A stretch of DNA of 58,596 nt. Origin: Gammaproteobacteria bacterium (GTDB lineage: Bacteria > Pseudomonadota > Gammaproteobacteria > Steroidobacterales > Steroidobacteraceae). Under the pieces are notes generated by a model. It saw only the letters and a list, made by a program, of their open reading frames with translations, was not told the DNA's origin and made no database searches. Shown here piece by piece: positions 1 to 9,767 of this stretch; positions within the stretch are counted from its first letter, which is position 1; each line of letters opens with the position of its first letter. The position numbers were made by a program, and so were the translations under genes. Location of the stretch: assembly GCA_003132425.1 (NCBI GenBank), contig PKXS01000024.1, forward strand, positions 19,740 to 78,335, written 5' to 3'.

Positions 1-35
1 GAAAAGCGTGCGGCGGGTCGCCTAAGCTACATTCA

Positions 36-773
36 ATGGCGCGCGGCAATTCGTGGCCGGTCCGGCTCCTGCGCGCGATTGTGTGGGCGCTCGCGCTGTG
101 CGTTGTGCTAAGCGTCGCCTCGGTGATGCTGCTGCGGTGGATCAATCCGCCCTACAGCGCGTTTATGGCCGACGCTCAGATCACCGCCTGGATGAGTCGC
201 GATCGGACCTACGTGTTCCGGCACGATTGGGTCGATTTGACGAGAATCTCTCCCAACTTGCCGCTCGCGGTGGTGGCTGCCGAGGATCAGAAATTTCCCG
301 AGCACTGGGGATTCGATGTTGAAGCCATTGAAAGGGCCTACGAGCTCAATGGGCACAGGCATCGCGTGCACGGCGCCAGCACCATCAGCCAACAGGTCGC
401 CAAGAACTTATTCTTGTGGTCCGGCCGCAGCTATCTTCGCAAGGGCCTGGAAGCCTACTTCACGGTGCTGATCGAAAGCTGCTGGCCCAAGCGGCGAATT
501 CTGGAAGTCTACTTGAACATCGCCGAATTCGGCTACGGCACCTACGGCGCGGAGGCGGCGGCCGAGCGATTCTTTCATAAATCCGCCGCGCGCCTGACAC
601 GCGCCGATGCTGCCGTGCTGGCGGCGGTGTTGCCGAATCCACGGCGATATTCCGCGGCGGCACCGTCCGGTTACGTTCAGCGACGGCGCGAATGGATCCT
701 TCAGCAGATGCAGGCTCTCGGCGGCCCCGAAATGCTCAACGATATCGATGCCTACCCGAATCGGCGGCACTAG
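36..773 (+). CDS. mtgA: Monofunctional biosynthetic peptidoglycan transglycosylase
   Basis: This is a 245-residue GT51-family glycosyltransferase that polymerises lipid II into glycan strands on the periplasmic face of the inner membrane. One N-terminal membrane anchor (about residues 12-34) precedes the catalytic domain. The first catalytic Glu lies in '[14 protein letters not shown]', followed by the family motifs '[16 protein letters not shown]' and '[16 protein letters not shown]'. Length matches MtgA, and there is no transpeptidase domain, which excludes a class A PBP. The ATG at 36 is the first start in the frame. The gene upstream lies outside the window. Confidence 0.95.
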   Translation: MARGNSWPVRLLRAIVWALALCVVLSVASVMLLRWINPPYSAFMADAQITAWMSRDRTYVFRHDWVDLTRISPNLPLAVVAAEDQKFPEHWGFDVEAIERAYELNGHRHRVHGASTISQQVAKNLFLWSGRSYLRKGLEAYFTVLIESCWPKRRILEVYLNIAEFGYGTYGAEAAAERFFHKSAARLTRADAAVLAAVLPNPRRYSAAAPSGYVQRRREWILQQMQALGGPEMLNDIDAYPNRRH

Positions 774-815
774 AATACGATCGATCGCACACAGAACCCA
801 AGGGGAGGCGTCGTG

Positions 816-1208
816 ATGAATGTCTATGTGCTTTGTTCGGCGATTCTCGTGATTCTTCTCTTTCTACTGTCGTTCAATGTGTCGATGAACCGCCGTAAAT
901 CGAAAGTAGGAGTAGGCACCGATGACCAACCGTCCGGTCCGCTCAACAAGAGCATTCGTGCCCAGGGAAACGCAGCGGAGTACATCCCGATCTTCGTGCT
1001 GCTGTTCCTGTACTTCAATTCCGTGGGCGCGGCCGGCTGGATCGTCGGGGCGGTAATCGCCGTGACGGTCTGCAGAGTCTTGCACCCCCTCGGCATGTTT
1101 CTGTCGACCGATTTGCATAGACCGCAGGTGTTTCGGCTGGTCGGCGCAATCGGTACCTATATTGGCGGAGTGGCGCTCGGTGTCGCATTACTGATGCGTG
1201 CGTGGTGA
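816..1208 (+). CDS. MAPEG family membrane protein
   Basis: This is a 130-residue protein of the MAPEG (membrane-associated eicosanoid and glutathione metabolism) family. It has four predicted membrane helices: residues about 3-20, 55-75, 78-95 and 108-128. The loop 'RAQGNAAEYIPIFVLLFLYF' carries the conserved Asn-Ala-Glu typical of the family's glutathione-binding helix. The ORF can open at GTG 813, but ATG 816 sits 7 nt behind a strong 'ggggagg' ribosome site and is preferred. Bacterial members are often glutathione-transferase-like, but the substrate here is unknown. Confidence 0.85.
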   Translation: MNVYVLCSAILVILLFLLSFNVSMNRRKSKVGVGTDDQPSGPLNKSIRAQGNAAEYIPIFVLLFLYFNSVGAAGWIVGAVIAVTVCRVLHPLGMFLSTDLHRPQVFRLVGAIGTYIGGVALGVALLMRAW

Positions 1209-1314
1209 ACGACTCCGCCGTTGCTGCCTGTCTTGATTCGCCGACACATTCCGCGTTCTGTTGAGTTGCACTAGACTTCGCGACGATTACTCACGTGAGG
1301 ACGAGGGGCACCCA

Positions 1315-1527
1315 ATGAGCCACTGGATCGAGAACACCCTGCAGCACCTGCAAGTCGGCGAAGCGCTGGTCGCAGGCGGAGTCGAAGGATTATTTCACGG
1401 CTGGCAGGCCCCGGCGGACGTCATGGGCAAAATTTGCACCGGAGCAGAGCGCTGGCAGGCGGCGATCCGGCAGATGCACGCAACGGTAAATTTGGTCGAG
1501 ATCCTGCGCGCGCGGACTTTCATTTAG
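1315..1527 (+). CDS. Hypothetical small protein
   Basis: This 70-residue ORF ('MSHWIENTLQHLQ...') has a purine-rich 'gaggacgagggg' stretch shortly before ATG 1315. The track's TTG start at 1261 has no ribosome site and adds a non-conserved-looking extension. No signal peptide, membrane helix or recognised motif is visible, and I do not recognise the family. It ends 2 nt from the end of a decayed hydrolase gene on the opposite strand. It may be a genuine small cytosolic protein or a chance ORF. Confidence 0.45.
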   Translation: MSHWIENTLQHLQVGEALVAGGVEGLFHGWQAPADVMGKICTGAERWQAAIRQMHATVNLVEILRARTFI

Positions 1528-1528
1528 A

Positions 1529-1690
1529 TCACGAGCGCTCAGCCGATCGCACGCGCGCCACAACGCGCTTGATGGCGTCGATGACGAGGTCCGGGCGGTC
1601 GCGCATGACATAGTGGCCGCTGCCGGCCGCAAACACCCCTGCACGAGCAGATGAGGCAGCCACGAAGGCAGCATGCACGCGGCTCATCGC
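1529..1690 (-). pseudogene. Alpha/beta-hydrolase C-terminal remnant
   Basis: The minus-strand frame ends with 'AAGSGHYVMRDRPDLVIDAI', the classic C-terminal catalytic-His segment of alpha/beta-hydrolase fold enzymes (GSGHYV, then RPDLVI). Only about 50 residues of such a domain are present. The frame upstream, which the ORF track extends to 1816, no longer resembles the family and overlaps the start of the peptidase gene. I read it as the 3' end of a deleted hydrolase gene. Confidence 0.6.
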
Positions 1691-1746
1691 CGCCGCCGTA
1701 CAAGGCGTAAGATTAAATGATCGCCATAAGGGGAGTCGGATTAAGA

Positions 1747-3705
1747 ATGCGCCACATCGTCTGCTGTGCGGTGTCCTGTGCCCTTGTTCTGACGGCCGGT
1801 CAAATCGCGAGCGCAAGCGATTCGCCGCCCGAGAGACTCACCCATCGATTCCTGCGCGTAGAGATATCGCCGGACGGAGCATCGGTCGCGTCGGTTGAAG
1901 GTGATTCGCCCGCCAGCGGATTTTATCCGCCGATTCGCCAGCTCCTCATCAGACGCGCGCAAAACGGCGCCCCGACGAAGATCGAACTTCCCTGCGGACA
2001 GGTACCGCAGTGCTGGCCCGGATCTCCTGCCTGGAGTCCCGACGGCCGCCATCTCAGTTTCACTTTGCGCACTCCGGGCAGTCATGCGCGTTCGCTCTAC
2101 ACGGTCGCATCCGACGGCAGCGGGCTGACCAAGCTGCTGGACTTCGACGGGACGATCGAGAACCTGCGGTACGGGCCCGATGGCCGGCTTGCGATGCTGG
2201 CGACTCAAGGCGCCAACAAGGAAGTGGGAGCAACGGAAGCAGGCGCTCCGATTTCAGGCGATCTTGCCGGGCCGATGCCGGAGCAAAGAATTGCGATTCT
2301 TGAGAAGGGCTCCCTGCAGTTCAGCTCTCCGCCCGAGCTCTTTGTCTACGAATACGATTGGCGGCCGGATGGCAAGGGCTTCGTGGGCACGGCCTCGCCC
2401 GGCAACGGAGACGATAATTGGTGGACCGCCAAGCTGTATGCCTTCTCCGAAAACGCAGCCGCCGCACAAGTCATCTATAGTCCGGCGGACATTCGCCAGC
2501 AAATCGCCATGCCGAAGGTGTCGCGCGATGGTAAAACAGTCGCGTTCATCGCCGGTCTCATGAGCGATTTCGGCTCAACGGGCGGGGACGTGTACACGCT
2601 CCCGCTCGACGGCGGGCCGGCCGTCAATGTGACGCCGGCCATCCGCGCATCGGCAACTGCGCTTGTGTGGCGCTGCGACGGGGACCTACAGGCCGAGCTG
2701 CTTACCGGCGACCAAACTCAGTTTGTCGATCTCGGGTCGGGGCGTACTCCCGCAAAGGCGCGCCTCTTGTGGAGCGATGCGCAATCCGTGGGCCGTCGCG
2801 CCGGGGGGGTCACATTCGCCTGCCCATCCGGAATGATCGCCGCGGCGCATGAATCGTTCACCTCGCCGCCGGAGATTGAGGCCGGGACGATGGGACACTG
2901 GCGAAATTTGACGGCCTCGAACGCAGGAATGACTACGCCTGCGCGCGTACAAAACGTTTGGTGGAAGAGCGACGGATTTGACGTCCAGGGGTGGCTGCTG
3001 GTCCCCGAGCATGCGAATGCAAAGATGCCGATGGTGTCCATCGTCCATGGCGGCCCCGCGTCAGCCTCCGAGGCCGCCTTCCTCGGTCCGGGATTGGCAA
3101 CTACGCTGCTTGCGCATCGCTACGCGCTATTTTTGCCGAACCCCCGCGGCAGCTTCGGCCAGGGTGAACGCTTTACTTTGGCCAATGTACGAGATTTTGG
3201 CTACGGCGACTTGCGCGACATCCTGGCCGGAATTGACGCCGCCGAGAAGCTCGCTTCAATTGATGAGGCACGGCTCGGGATAATCGGCGGTAGTTACGGC
3301 GGCTTCATGACGATGTGGGCGGTAACGCAGACGAATCGCTTCAAGGCGGCGGTCGCAGCCGCCGGCATCAGCGACTGGCAATCGTACTACGGCGAAAACG
3401 GCATCGACGCCTGGATGCTACCCTACTTTGGCGCTTCCGTTTATGAGGACCCGGCGATTTACGCGCGCTCATCGCCCATCAATTTCATCCGCAATGTGCG
3501 CACGCCTACATTTTCGTATGTGGGCGAGCGCGACATCGAGTGTCCCGCTCCGCAGACGCAGGAATTCTGGCATGCGCTCAATGCGCTCGGCGTTCCGGCT
3601 GCCATCATGATCTATCCCGGTGAAGGGCACGCGCTGCGCGATCCGGACCACATCGCCGACGCATTGAAGCGAACGCTGCAGTGGTTCGATCGGTATCTGA
3701 AGTAA
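1747..3705 (+). CDS. Secreted S9-family prolyl oligopeptidase-like peptidase
   Basis: This 652-residue protein starts at ATG 1747 with the signal peptide 'MRHIVCCAVSCALVLTAGQ' ending near ASA. The start lies behind the ribosome site 'aggggag'; the track's start at 1717 would place 10 extra residues before the signal. Residues about 30-390 form a WD40/TolB-like beta-propeller region ('SPAWSPDGRHLSFTL'). The C-terminal third is the S9 hydrolase domain with nucleophile 'IIGGSYGGFMTMW', Asp near 'GERDIECPAP' and His in 'PGEGHALRD'. It should cleave short peptides in the periplasm. It ends about 50 nt from the convergent lhr gene. Confidence 0.9.
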   Translation: MRHIVCCAVSCALVLTAGQIASASDSPPERLTHRFLRVEISPDGASVASVEGDSPASGFYPPIRQLLIRRAQNGAPTKIELPCGQVPQCWPGSPAWSPDGRHLSFTLRTPGSHARSLYTVASDGSGLTKLLDFDGTIENLRYGPDGRLAMLATQGANKEVGATEAGAPISGDLAGPMPEQRIAILEKGSLQFSSPPELFVYEYDWRPDGKGFVGTASPGNGDDNWWTAKLYAFSENAAAAQVIYSPADIRQQIAMPKVSRDGKTVAFIAGLMSDFGSTGGDVYTLPLDGGPAVNVTPAIRASATALVWRCDGDLQAELLTGDQTQFVDLGSGRTPAKARLLWSDAQSVGRRAGGVTFACPSGMIAAAHESFTSPPEIEAGTMGHWRNLTASNAGMTTPARVQNVWWKSDGFDVQGWLLVPEHANAKMPMVSIVHGGPASASEAAFLGPGLATTLLAHRYALFLPNPRGSFGQGERFTLANVRDFGYGDLRDILAGIDAAEKLASIDEARLGIIGGSYGGFMTMWAVTQTNRFKAAVAAAGISDWQSYYGENGIDAWMLPYFGASVYEDPAIYARSSPINFIRNVRTPTFSYVGERDIECPAPQTQEFWHALNALGVPAAIMIYPGEGHALRDPDHIADALKRTLQWFDRYLK

Positions 3706-3755
3706 AGCGGTATGCCAGCCTACTGATTCACCCGACGCAGGCGGCGCGCTCAATC

Positions 3756-6700
3756 TCACGCTAAATCGGCAAGCGCTGCGGGCACGTGGCGGCGTAGCAG
3801 CAGGGTCTGCGCGTCCCACTCGTCCTTCGGTGCAAGCTTCTCGAGAAAATGCACTTGCCCCGCCGCGTATGTCGCGATCGGCAACCCGTCGCAATAAAGC
3901 AAGCGATTGCCGGTGAGGGACACTAGCCTGGCGCCGGGTGTGATGATGCCGATCAAATTGAGCGGATCAGCGGCTGACAGCGCTACCTGTTGCTGCGAGT
4001 GCGGCTTACGGCGCACGTCGCGCAGTAGTCCAACGGCTTCGGGAGTCGCGTATTGCTCGCCCGAGAACCCGGCGATGAACCTGCCGCCGCGAATCTCGCC
4101 GCGGGCTTCCAGTCGACGGCAGCACATCAAAATGTCGCGCCAGGGCGGCAACCAATCTGCTTCGCGCGCGAGCAGCTTCCAGAAGATTACGCCCCAGCGG
4201 CGCAGCAGCGTGCGCACGACCTGCTCAATCGCATCGTGGTCCGCCGGGCCGGGTGATGCGCGCATCGGTCGCCGCAGCAGTGTCCAGCGGCCCGCGTCCG
4301 CCATTGCGAACAACGCCAGCCGCCGCTTGCGTCGGCCGCTCGGCAACAGCAATGCGCGCAGACCGCCGAAACTGTCGGAGTTGACGACGCCAAGCGCCGC
4401 CAACTCGGCGAGCGCCTCCTCCACCTCCACCGGCAATAGAGCGGCACTGTCTGCGATTTCATCGAAGAACGATGCGCCATGCTCCCTGAGAATCTCCGTG
4501 ACAGCGCGCGCCTTCGCAGTGAGTTGCACGGGATCCGCCTGATCTGCGTATGCCGACCAGACCTTGACGTTGCGCCTCGCCAGCAGCGTAACGGGAGTCG
4601 AGCGAATCGGGCAGGCGCCGCGTTCGCGTTCGGCAGCGCGCGCGGCGAGGCGAGTCCAGGTAAAGCGCCCGGACCGGCACTGTTCGTCAAGCCACTCCGG
4701 CTGGTAGTCGGCGATGCGCGACGGCAGGACCTCCGTCTCCCATGCGCCGGCGGGCGCCTCGAAAGCTTCGAGTTGCGCGAGCACCGCGGCAACCGCATCG
4801 GAACCCCGCATGCGCGAATTTGGCGCTACACGATGCCATTCGAATAGGAACCGCAGATAGTTCCGTGCGCTCACGGGCTCGATCTCGGCGCGCAGACGCT
4901 TGACGGTGTATCGATGAATGCGCGCGAGCAGGCGCCGTTCGCACCACTCCTCCTCCGCGGCATTCGGCGTAAACCGGCCGCGCATCGCGAATCCCTCGGA
5001 CTGGAGCACCGCCAGAGCGATGTTGACCCGGGATGCGGCGATGGCCAGGGATTCGGCAATGGCGGACGCTGCTACGGGACCTAAGCCCTCAAGTCGCCCG
5101 CGTACGATCTCGACCAACGCCTCGTCGGAGGCAGGCACCGAGGGCTCGAACAAGGTGCGCCGTTCGGCGGCCACCCACAGCGCGGCACTCGCCTCGGCAA
5201 TCGAAACGCAGGCTACCCGCCCTTGCGCCGCAAGCTCCTCCATCAGCCGCGGCCAAGTTGGACTGCGCCGCCGCTCCTCGTCCGTCAGGAATGTCAGCCA
5301 CAGCAACGCATCGTGAAGCTCATCGGGCGTCGCGGCGTCCGGCCACGCCTCGGCGCGAACACGCTCGACCGCTTCCCGATCGAGCTTGCCGATGTCGGCG
5401 GCGGATGCGGGGTCGATCCAGCGGCGACTCATGACGGCCTGAGTGCGCCGCTCTTCCAACGGAGCGTCGTCCAGGTATGCATAGGGGCGCGCCGACAGCG
5501 CTTCAAGCGCCAGGGGCGACGGTTCGGTCAGATCGCGGGCAACGACTTGAATACTGCCGTTTTCGAGCCCGCGCAGCAAATTCTCGAAACCATCGATATC
5601 CATCGCATCTTCCAGACAGTCGCGAACGGTCTGTCCCACGAGCGGATGATCCGGCACCTCGATCTCGCCCGACAGGTTCTCCGCGCATGCAACCTGATCC
5701 GGAAATATCGACGCCAGAAGATCTTCCGCATTCATGCGCGTGATCTGTGGCGGGATCTTCTTTCCGCCGCGAAAACGCGGAAGCGCAAGCGCTATGCCCG
5801 CGGTCCAGCGCCACCGCACACCGAACATCGGCGCCGCGCACAGCGCTTGCACGAGCACTTGACGGACAGAGTTCGAATTCAAGTAGCGCGCCGCCTCCGC
5901 CAACTCAAAGCTATGCGAATGGGTCAGCGAGAGAACAATGTGATCTTCCGTGGCCGCCGCCTGCAGTTCGAAGTTGAATGCGCGGCAGAACCGCTTGCGC
6001 AGGGAAAGTCCCCATGCGCGATTCACGCGGCTGCCGAACGGTGAATGGATGACCAGCTGCATGCCGCCGGATTCGTCGAAGAACCGTTCGAAGATAATCA
6101 TCTCGCGCGTCGGCAGGGCGCCCAGGGCGGCCCGTCCGGCGCTGAGATATTGAACGATCTGAAATGCGGCCGCTGGGTCGATACCGACGGTTTCCGTCAG
6201 CCATTGTGCTGCCGTGCCGCCTGCAGGCTCAAGTCGCCGCTCGATCTGTTGCTTAAGCCTCGAGACGGCTGAGGATAGCTCATCGCTTCGCCCAGGCGCT
6301 TCCCCGAGCCAAAATGGAATCGATGGCGGCTGTCCGTGCGCATCCTCGACGCGCACCGTGCCGCGCTCGACCCGCAATATCCGGTATGACGCGTTGCCCA
6401 GCTGAAACACATCGCCCTGCAGGCTCTCGACTGCAAAGTCCTCGTTGACCGTTCCGACAAGATGACTCTCCGGTTCGAGCATCACCTTGTAGTCCGCGTT
6501 GTCCGGAATGGCGCCACCGGAGGTGATCGCCGTCAATCGGCCGCCCTTTCGAGGGCGCAGCACCTGGTTGACGGCGTCGTGATGAATCAAAGCTCCGTGA
6601 CGGCCGCGGCGGGTGCTGAAGCCATCCGCCAGCATGCGCACGCACTGGTCGAACGATTCGCGCGGCAAATTGCGATAAGGATGGGCGCCCCGCAGAACTT

Positions 6701-7997
6701 CGAACAGTTCGTCCGCGCGCCATTCGCGCGAGGAGACCTCGGCGACGATTTGCTGAGCCAGCACGTCGAGCGCATTTTCCGGCACTATGAGCCGATCCAG
6801 CTCGCCGCGCCGGACCGAATCCAACAAGGCTGCGCATTCCACCAGCTCGTCGCGCGACAGAGGGAATAATCTGCCCTTGGAGGTGCCCCCAACCGAGTGT
6901 CCGGCTCGACCGGATCGCTGCAGGAACACATTGATGGAGCGTGTCGAACCGATCTGACACACCAGATCCACCTCGCCGATATCAATGCCGAGCTCGAGCG
7001 AAGCGGTCGCGACGAGCGCCTTGAGCTCGCCGCGCTTCAATCGCTGTTCCGCCCTCAATCGCAGATCCTTGGACAGGCTGCCATGATGCGCGGCGATATT
7101 TTCCTCACCCACTCGCTCGGACAGATGGCGTGCCAGGCGTTCCGCGAGCCGGCGCGTATTGACGAACACTAAAGTTGTACGGTGCTCGCCAATGAGCTCG
7201 GCCAGCCGATCGTAGACCTGCGTCCAGGCCTCGCCCGACATCACCGCTTCGAGCGGCCCGGCGGGAAGCTCCAAAGCCAGGTCGCGGCTGCGCGCGTGGC
7301 CGATGTCGACGATCGTGCAATCGCCGGCGTTCGAGCAGCCGGCGCCTACCAAGAACCGTGCAATCTCCGCGATCGGCTTTTGCGTCGCGGACAAACCGAT
7401 GCGCGTCAGACCGCGGCCCGTGAGCACCTGAAGCCGTTCGAGCGAGAGCGCCAAGTGGGCCCCGCGCTTGTCGCCCGCAATTGCGTGAATCTCATCGACG
7501 ATCACACTGCGGGTCGTCGACAGCATCTGCCTGCCGGACTGCGAGGTGAGCAGAATGTACAGCGACTCCGGAGTCGTTACGACGATGTGCGGCGCCCGAC
7601 GTCTCATGCCGGCGCGTTCGGACTGCGACGTATCGCCGGTACGCACCGCGGTGCGAATCGCCACATCGGGCAATTTCAGGGCGGCGAGTTCTTCGCAAAT
7701 GCCTTTGAGCGGCGCTTCGAGATTGCGCTGAATGTCATTCGACAGCGCCTTGAGCGGCGACACGTACAGCACGCGAGTCTCATCCGGCAGCCCGCCGGAC
7801 AACCCTTCCTTGACCAGCAGATCGATGGCCGCGAGAAACGCCGCGAAGGTCTTGCCGGATCCCGTGGGCGCGGCCACCAAAACATGCCGCCCCGCTTGAA
7901 TCGCCGGCCACGCCTGCGCCTGTGCGGGCGTCGGCGCATCGAACGTCCGGGCGAACCATGCGGCCACGGCAGGATGGAATGAGTGCAGGTTGCTCAT
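3756..7997 (-). CDS. lhr: Lhr-type large ATP-dependent helicase
   Basis: This 1413-residue superfamily 2 helicase has Walker A '[12 protein letters not shown]' near residues 46-56, motif II 'DEIH' near 171-174, 'IGLSATQKP' (motif III), '[18 protein letters not shown]' (motif VI), a winged-helix domain, the Lhr-specific DUF4145/DEAD_assoc-like core and a long C-terminal extension. It is close in length to E. coli Lhr (about 1540 residues) and contains the extra C-terminal region that short Lhr-Core proteins lack. Lhr translocates 3'-5' on single-stranded DNA and unwinds DNA and DNA:RNA hybrids in repair. ATG 7997 is chosen over TTG 8006. Neither has a strong ribosome site. Confidence 0.93.
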   Translation of the reverse strand: MSNLHSFHPAVAAWFARTFDAPTPAQAQAWPAIQAGRHVLVAAPTGSGKTFAAFLAAIDLLVKEGLSGGLPDETRVLYVSPLKALSNDIQRNLEAPLKGICEELAALKLPDVAIRTAVRTGDTSQSERAGMRRRAPHIVVTTPESLYILLTSQSGRQMLSTTRSVIVDEIHAIAGDKRGAHLALSLERLQVLTGRGLTRIGLSATQKPIAEIARFLVGAGCSNAGDCTIVDIGHARSRDLALELPAGPLEAVMSGEAWTQVYDRLAELIGEHRTTLVFVNTRRLAERLARHLSERVGEENIAAHHGSLSKDLRLRAEQRLKRGELKALVATASLELGIDIGEVDLVCQIGSTRSINVFLQRSGRAGHSVGGTSKGRLFPLSRDELVECAALLDSVRRGELDRLIVPENALDVLAQQIVAEVSSREWRADELFEVLRGAHPYRNLPRESFDQCVRMLADGFSTRRGRHGALIHHDAVNQVLRPRKGGRLTAITSGGAIPDNADYKVMLEPESHLVGTVNEDFAVESLQGDVFQLGNASYRILRVERGTVRVEDAHGQPPSIPFWLGEAPGRSDELSSAVSRLKQQIERRLEPAGGTAAQWLTETVGIDPAAAFQIVQYLSAGRAALGALPTREMIIFERFFDESGGMQLVIHSPFGSRVNRAWGLSLRKRFCRAFNFELQAAATEDHIVLSLTHSHSFELAEAARYLNSNSVRQVLVQALCAAPMFGVRWRWTAGIALALPRFRGGKKIPPQITRMNAEDLLASIFPDQVACAENLSGEIEVPDHPLVGQTVRDCLEDAMDIDGFENLLRGLENGSIQVVARDLTEPSPLALEALSARPYAYLDDAPLEERRTQAVMSRRWIDPASAADIGKLDREAVERVRAEAWPDAATPDELHDALLWLTFLTDEERRRSPTWPRLMEELAAQGRVACVSIAEASAALWVAAERRTLFEPSVPASDEALVEIVRGRLEGLGPVAASAIAESLAIAASRVNIALAVLQSEGFAMRGRFTPNAAEEEWCERRLLARIHRYTVKRLRAEIEPVSARNYLRFLFEWHRVAPNSRMRGSDAVAAVLAQLEAFEAPAGAWETEVLPSRIADYQPEWLDEQCRSGRFTWTRLAARAAERERGACPIRSTPVTLLARRNVKVWSAYADQADPVQLTAKARAVTEILREHGASFFDEIADSAALLPVEVEEALAELAALGVVNSDSFGGLRALLLPSGRRKRRLALFAMADAGRWTLLRRPMRASPGPADHDAIEQVVRTLLRRWGVIFWKLLAREADWLPPWRDILMCCRRLEARGEIRGGRFIAGFSGEQYATPEAVGLLRDVRRKPHSQQQVALSAADPLNLIGIITPGARLVSLTGNRLLYCDGLPIATYAAGQVHFLEKLAPKDEWDAQTLLLRRHVPAALADLA

Positions 7998-8060
7998 AGT
8001 TGTCAACGGGAATGAGGGCGTAGCATACGCCGCAACTTTCCCGTTGGGGAAGCGCTTAGT

Positions 8061-9080
8061 TCAAGCGAAGCGAAGGGTCTGGCCTAGGCCCATGACCTGG
8101 GCTTTCTTCAATAGCGCATCACCTAGCGCGATGTCGCTCAAACTCAAGCCGCGATGCCAGAACAGGATGCTTTCCTCATCGCTTTCGCGGCCCGTTCTGA
8201 GGCCGGCGACGATTTGTCCCAATTCCGCATGCAAAGTCTGCTCGGTGATTTTGTCAAGATCGACGTGGCGGCGCAGCGCCCCGTACGGTAGGCCTTTGCG
8301 GCACTGACTCCAATCGTCGACGACGACCTTACTCATGATGTCGGTGAGCGACAGTTCCACGGCGCTCATTGTTCCGTACGGCACTACGAGCGCCCCTGGC
8401 TTGATCCATTCAGTCTTCAGCATCGGTTGCGGCTCCGCAAGACGCGAGGCCTCCACGACGATATCGGCATCGCGTATGCAGCGCTCCCAGCTGTCGACCG
8501 CGAGCACCGGTTTGCCAAGATCATTGGACAGCCGCTTGGCGAATTCGCGCCGGCTCTCCGGGCGCCGCGAATGCACCCGGATTTCATCGAAATCGAAGAA
8601 ATGATTCAGCAGCCTGATATTCCAGTAAGCCGTGCCGCGGGAACCGATGTGCCCAAGCACCTTGCTGGTCTTTTTGGCCAAGTACTTGCCGCCAATCGCC
8701 GTCATGGCGCCGGTACGCATATGGGTGATCGAAGTCGCGTCGAGTATCGCCTTGGGCGCACCGGTCGACGGATCGAATAGATTGAGAATCGCAAGCTCGG
8801 AGGGCAGTCCGAGTTTGTAATTGTTCACGAAATCGCCCACGACCTTGATACCCGCAAGCCCGAGAGGATGAACGACGCCGCGCAGCACATTGAAGTGACC
8901 CAGCGATGAATCCTGCGGCACAAGGTGCACCCGCGGCTCAATGACGACTGCTTTTCTGCCTTGCGCGCCCAGCGCCTGCTCGACGGCCCTGAGGATTTGC
9001 GCGTCGGTCAGCGCAAGGCGATCGATATCCGGACCATTCAGATACGTAAGATGAATTGGCTGCACTTCATCGACCGGCAT
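8061..9080 (-). CDS. Ornithine cyclodeaminase / mu-crystallin family protein
   Basis: This 339-residue NAD(P)-binding enzyme belongs to the ornithine cyclodeaminase/mu-crystallin family. The N-terminal substrate lobe contains 'GLAGIKVVGDFVNN' and 'ATSITHMRTGAMTAIGGKYL', the usual conserved core. The dinucleotide motif reads 'LGHIGSRGTAYWNIRLL' where most relatives have GxGxQA, so Ser-Arg replaces the usual residues. The family includes proline-forming cyclodeaminases, alanine and tyramine/opine-type dehydrogenases and ketimine reductases. Sequence alone does not say which. ATG 9080 gives the expected N-terminus. It runs in the same direction as lhr, 63 nt upstream. Confidence 0.85.
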   Translation of the reverse strand: MPVDEVQPIHLTYLNGPDIDRLALTDAQILRAVEQALGAQGRKAVVIEPRVHLVPQDSSLGHFNVLRGVVHPLGLAGIKVVGDFVNNYKLGLPSELAILNLFDPSTGAPKAILDATSITHMRTGAMTAIGGKYLAKKTSKVLGHIGSRGTAYWNIRLLNHFFDFDEIRVHSRRPESRREFAKRLSNDLGKPVLAVDSWERCIRDADIVVEASRLAEPQPMLKTEWIKPGALVVPYGTMSAVELSLTDIMSKVVVDDWSQCRKGLPYGALRRHVDLDKITEQTLHAELGQIVAGLRTGRESDEESILFWHRGLSLSDIALGDALLKKAQVMGLGQTLRFA

Positions 9081-9197
9081 AGCTGGCAGTGCGGCATTCT
9101 ACCAACTCATCGCGGCCGAATCCGCATTGCCGTCACGTCTGCCCGGAGACTCGGTCCAGGCGCGTGATCCTACGTAACGTACCGCTGCGCCAGGAGG

Positions 9198-9238
9198 GGC
9201 GCGCGGAAGCCTTAAGATCCTCAAAGCGTCCGCGCGCC
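9198..9238 (-). terminator. Stem-loop downstream of the BON gene
   Basis: The 10-bp perfect arms 'ggcgcgcgga' (9198-9207) and 'tccgcgcgcc' (9229-9238) enclose a 21-nt loop, starting about 25 nt beyond the BON gene's stop codon. There is no T-run on the minus strand, so it could be a weak terminator or an mRNA 3'-end stabiliser rather than a classical intrinsic terminator. Confidence 0.35.
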
Positions 9239-9262
9239 GCATTATCGAAGGGACTTATCGCA

Positions 9263-9586
9263 CTACGGCTGTATCGCGATGCCGTTGTGGACCGACTTAA
9301 CGCCGTCAGTGTCTTTGGCAATCGCGGCGGCAAGATCGCTCGCATCTTGAGTGGGTGCTTTCCCGCTGAGCCAGACCGCGCCATTTTCATCGGTGTCCAC
9401 CTTGATTCTGGTCAATGTGGTCAGATGCTTGGCGGCCAATTTCGACTTCACTTTCGTCGTGATCACTGAGTCCTTGACGTAGTGATGGGACGAGTCTGAG
9501 GCCATGCCGGCTTCATCCGCGAGAGCCAACGGTATGCAAGCGGCGCTCACCGCGAGCATGCTGGCTATTACAAGGTGTTTCATCAT
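9263..9586 (-). CDS. Periplasmic BON-domain protein
   Basis: The protein has 107 residues. Start ATG 9586 lies behind a full 'ggaggag' ribosome site; the longer ORF start at 9709 is not supported. The signal peptide 'MMKHLVIASMLAVSAACIPLALA' is followed by one BON domain (about residues 40-105, 'DSVITTKVKSKLAAKHL...GKAPTQ...GVKSVHNGIAI'). BON proteins such as OsmY and DolP bind phospholipid membranes in the periplasm and are often induced by osmotic or envelope stress. It stands alone, and no partner gene is obvious. Confidence 0.88.
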   Translation of the reverse strand: MMKHLVIASMLAVSAACIPLALADEAGMASDSSHHYVKDSVITTKVKSKLAAKHLTTLTRIKVDTDENGAVWLSGKAPTQDASDLAAAIAKDTDGVKSVHNGIAIQP

Positions 9587-9767
9587 TTCTCCTCCTGCAA
9601 ACAGTTTTGCAAGCTCTCTCGGCTTGCGAATTTCTCCGCTGTAGAGTGATCCACTGCGCGGGATCAATCTGTAGGCGCTCGGCGGCACCCCCTGACGGTC
9701 ATATCCCACAGGCGCAAGCTTCGCCAGATTCGCCGCGGCCGGCCGCCGCCGCGACGCGAAACGCGCC

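Noticed and set aside
3907-6044. Several 100-270-residue plus-strand ORFs opposite lhr
   Set aside because: They are Arg/Ala-rich antisense shadows caused by high third-position GC, and the minus strand carries all helicase motifs.
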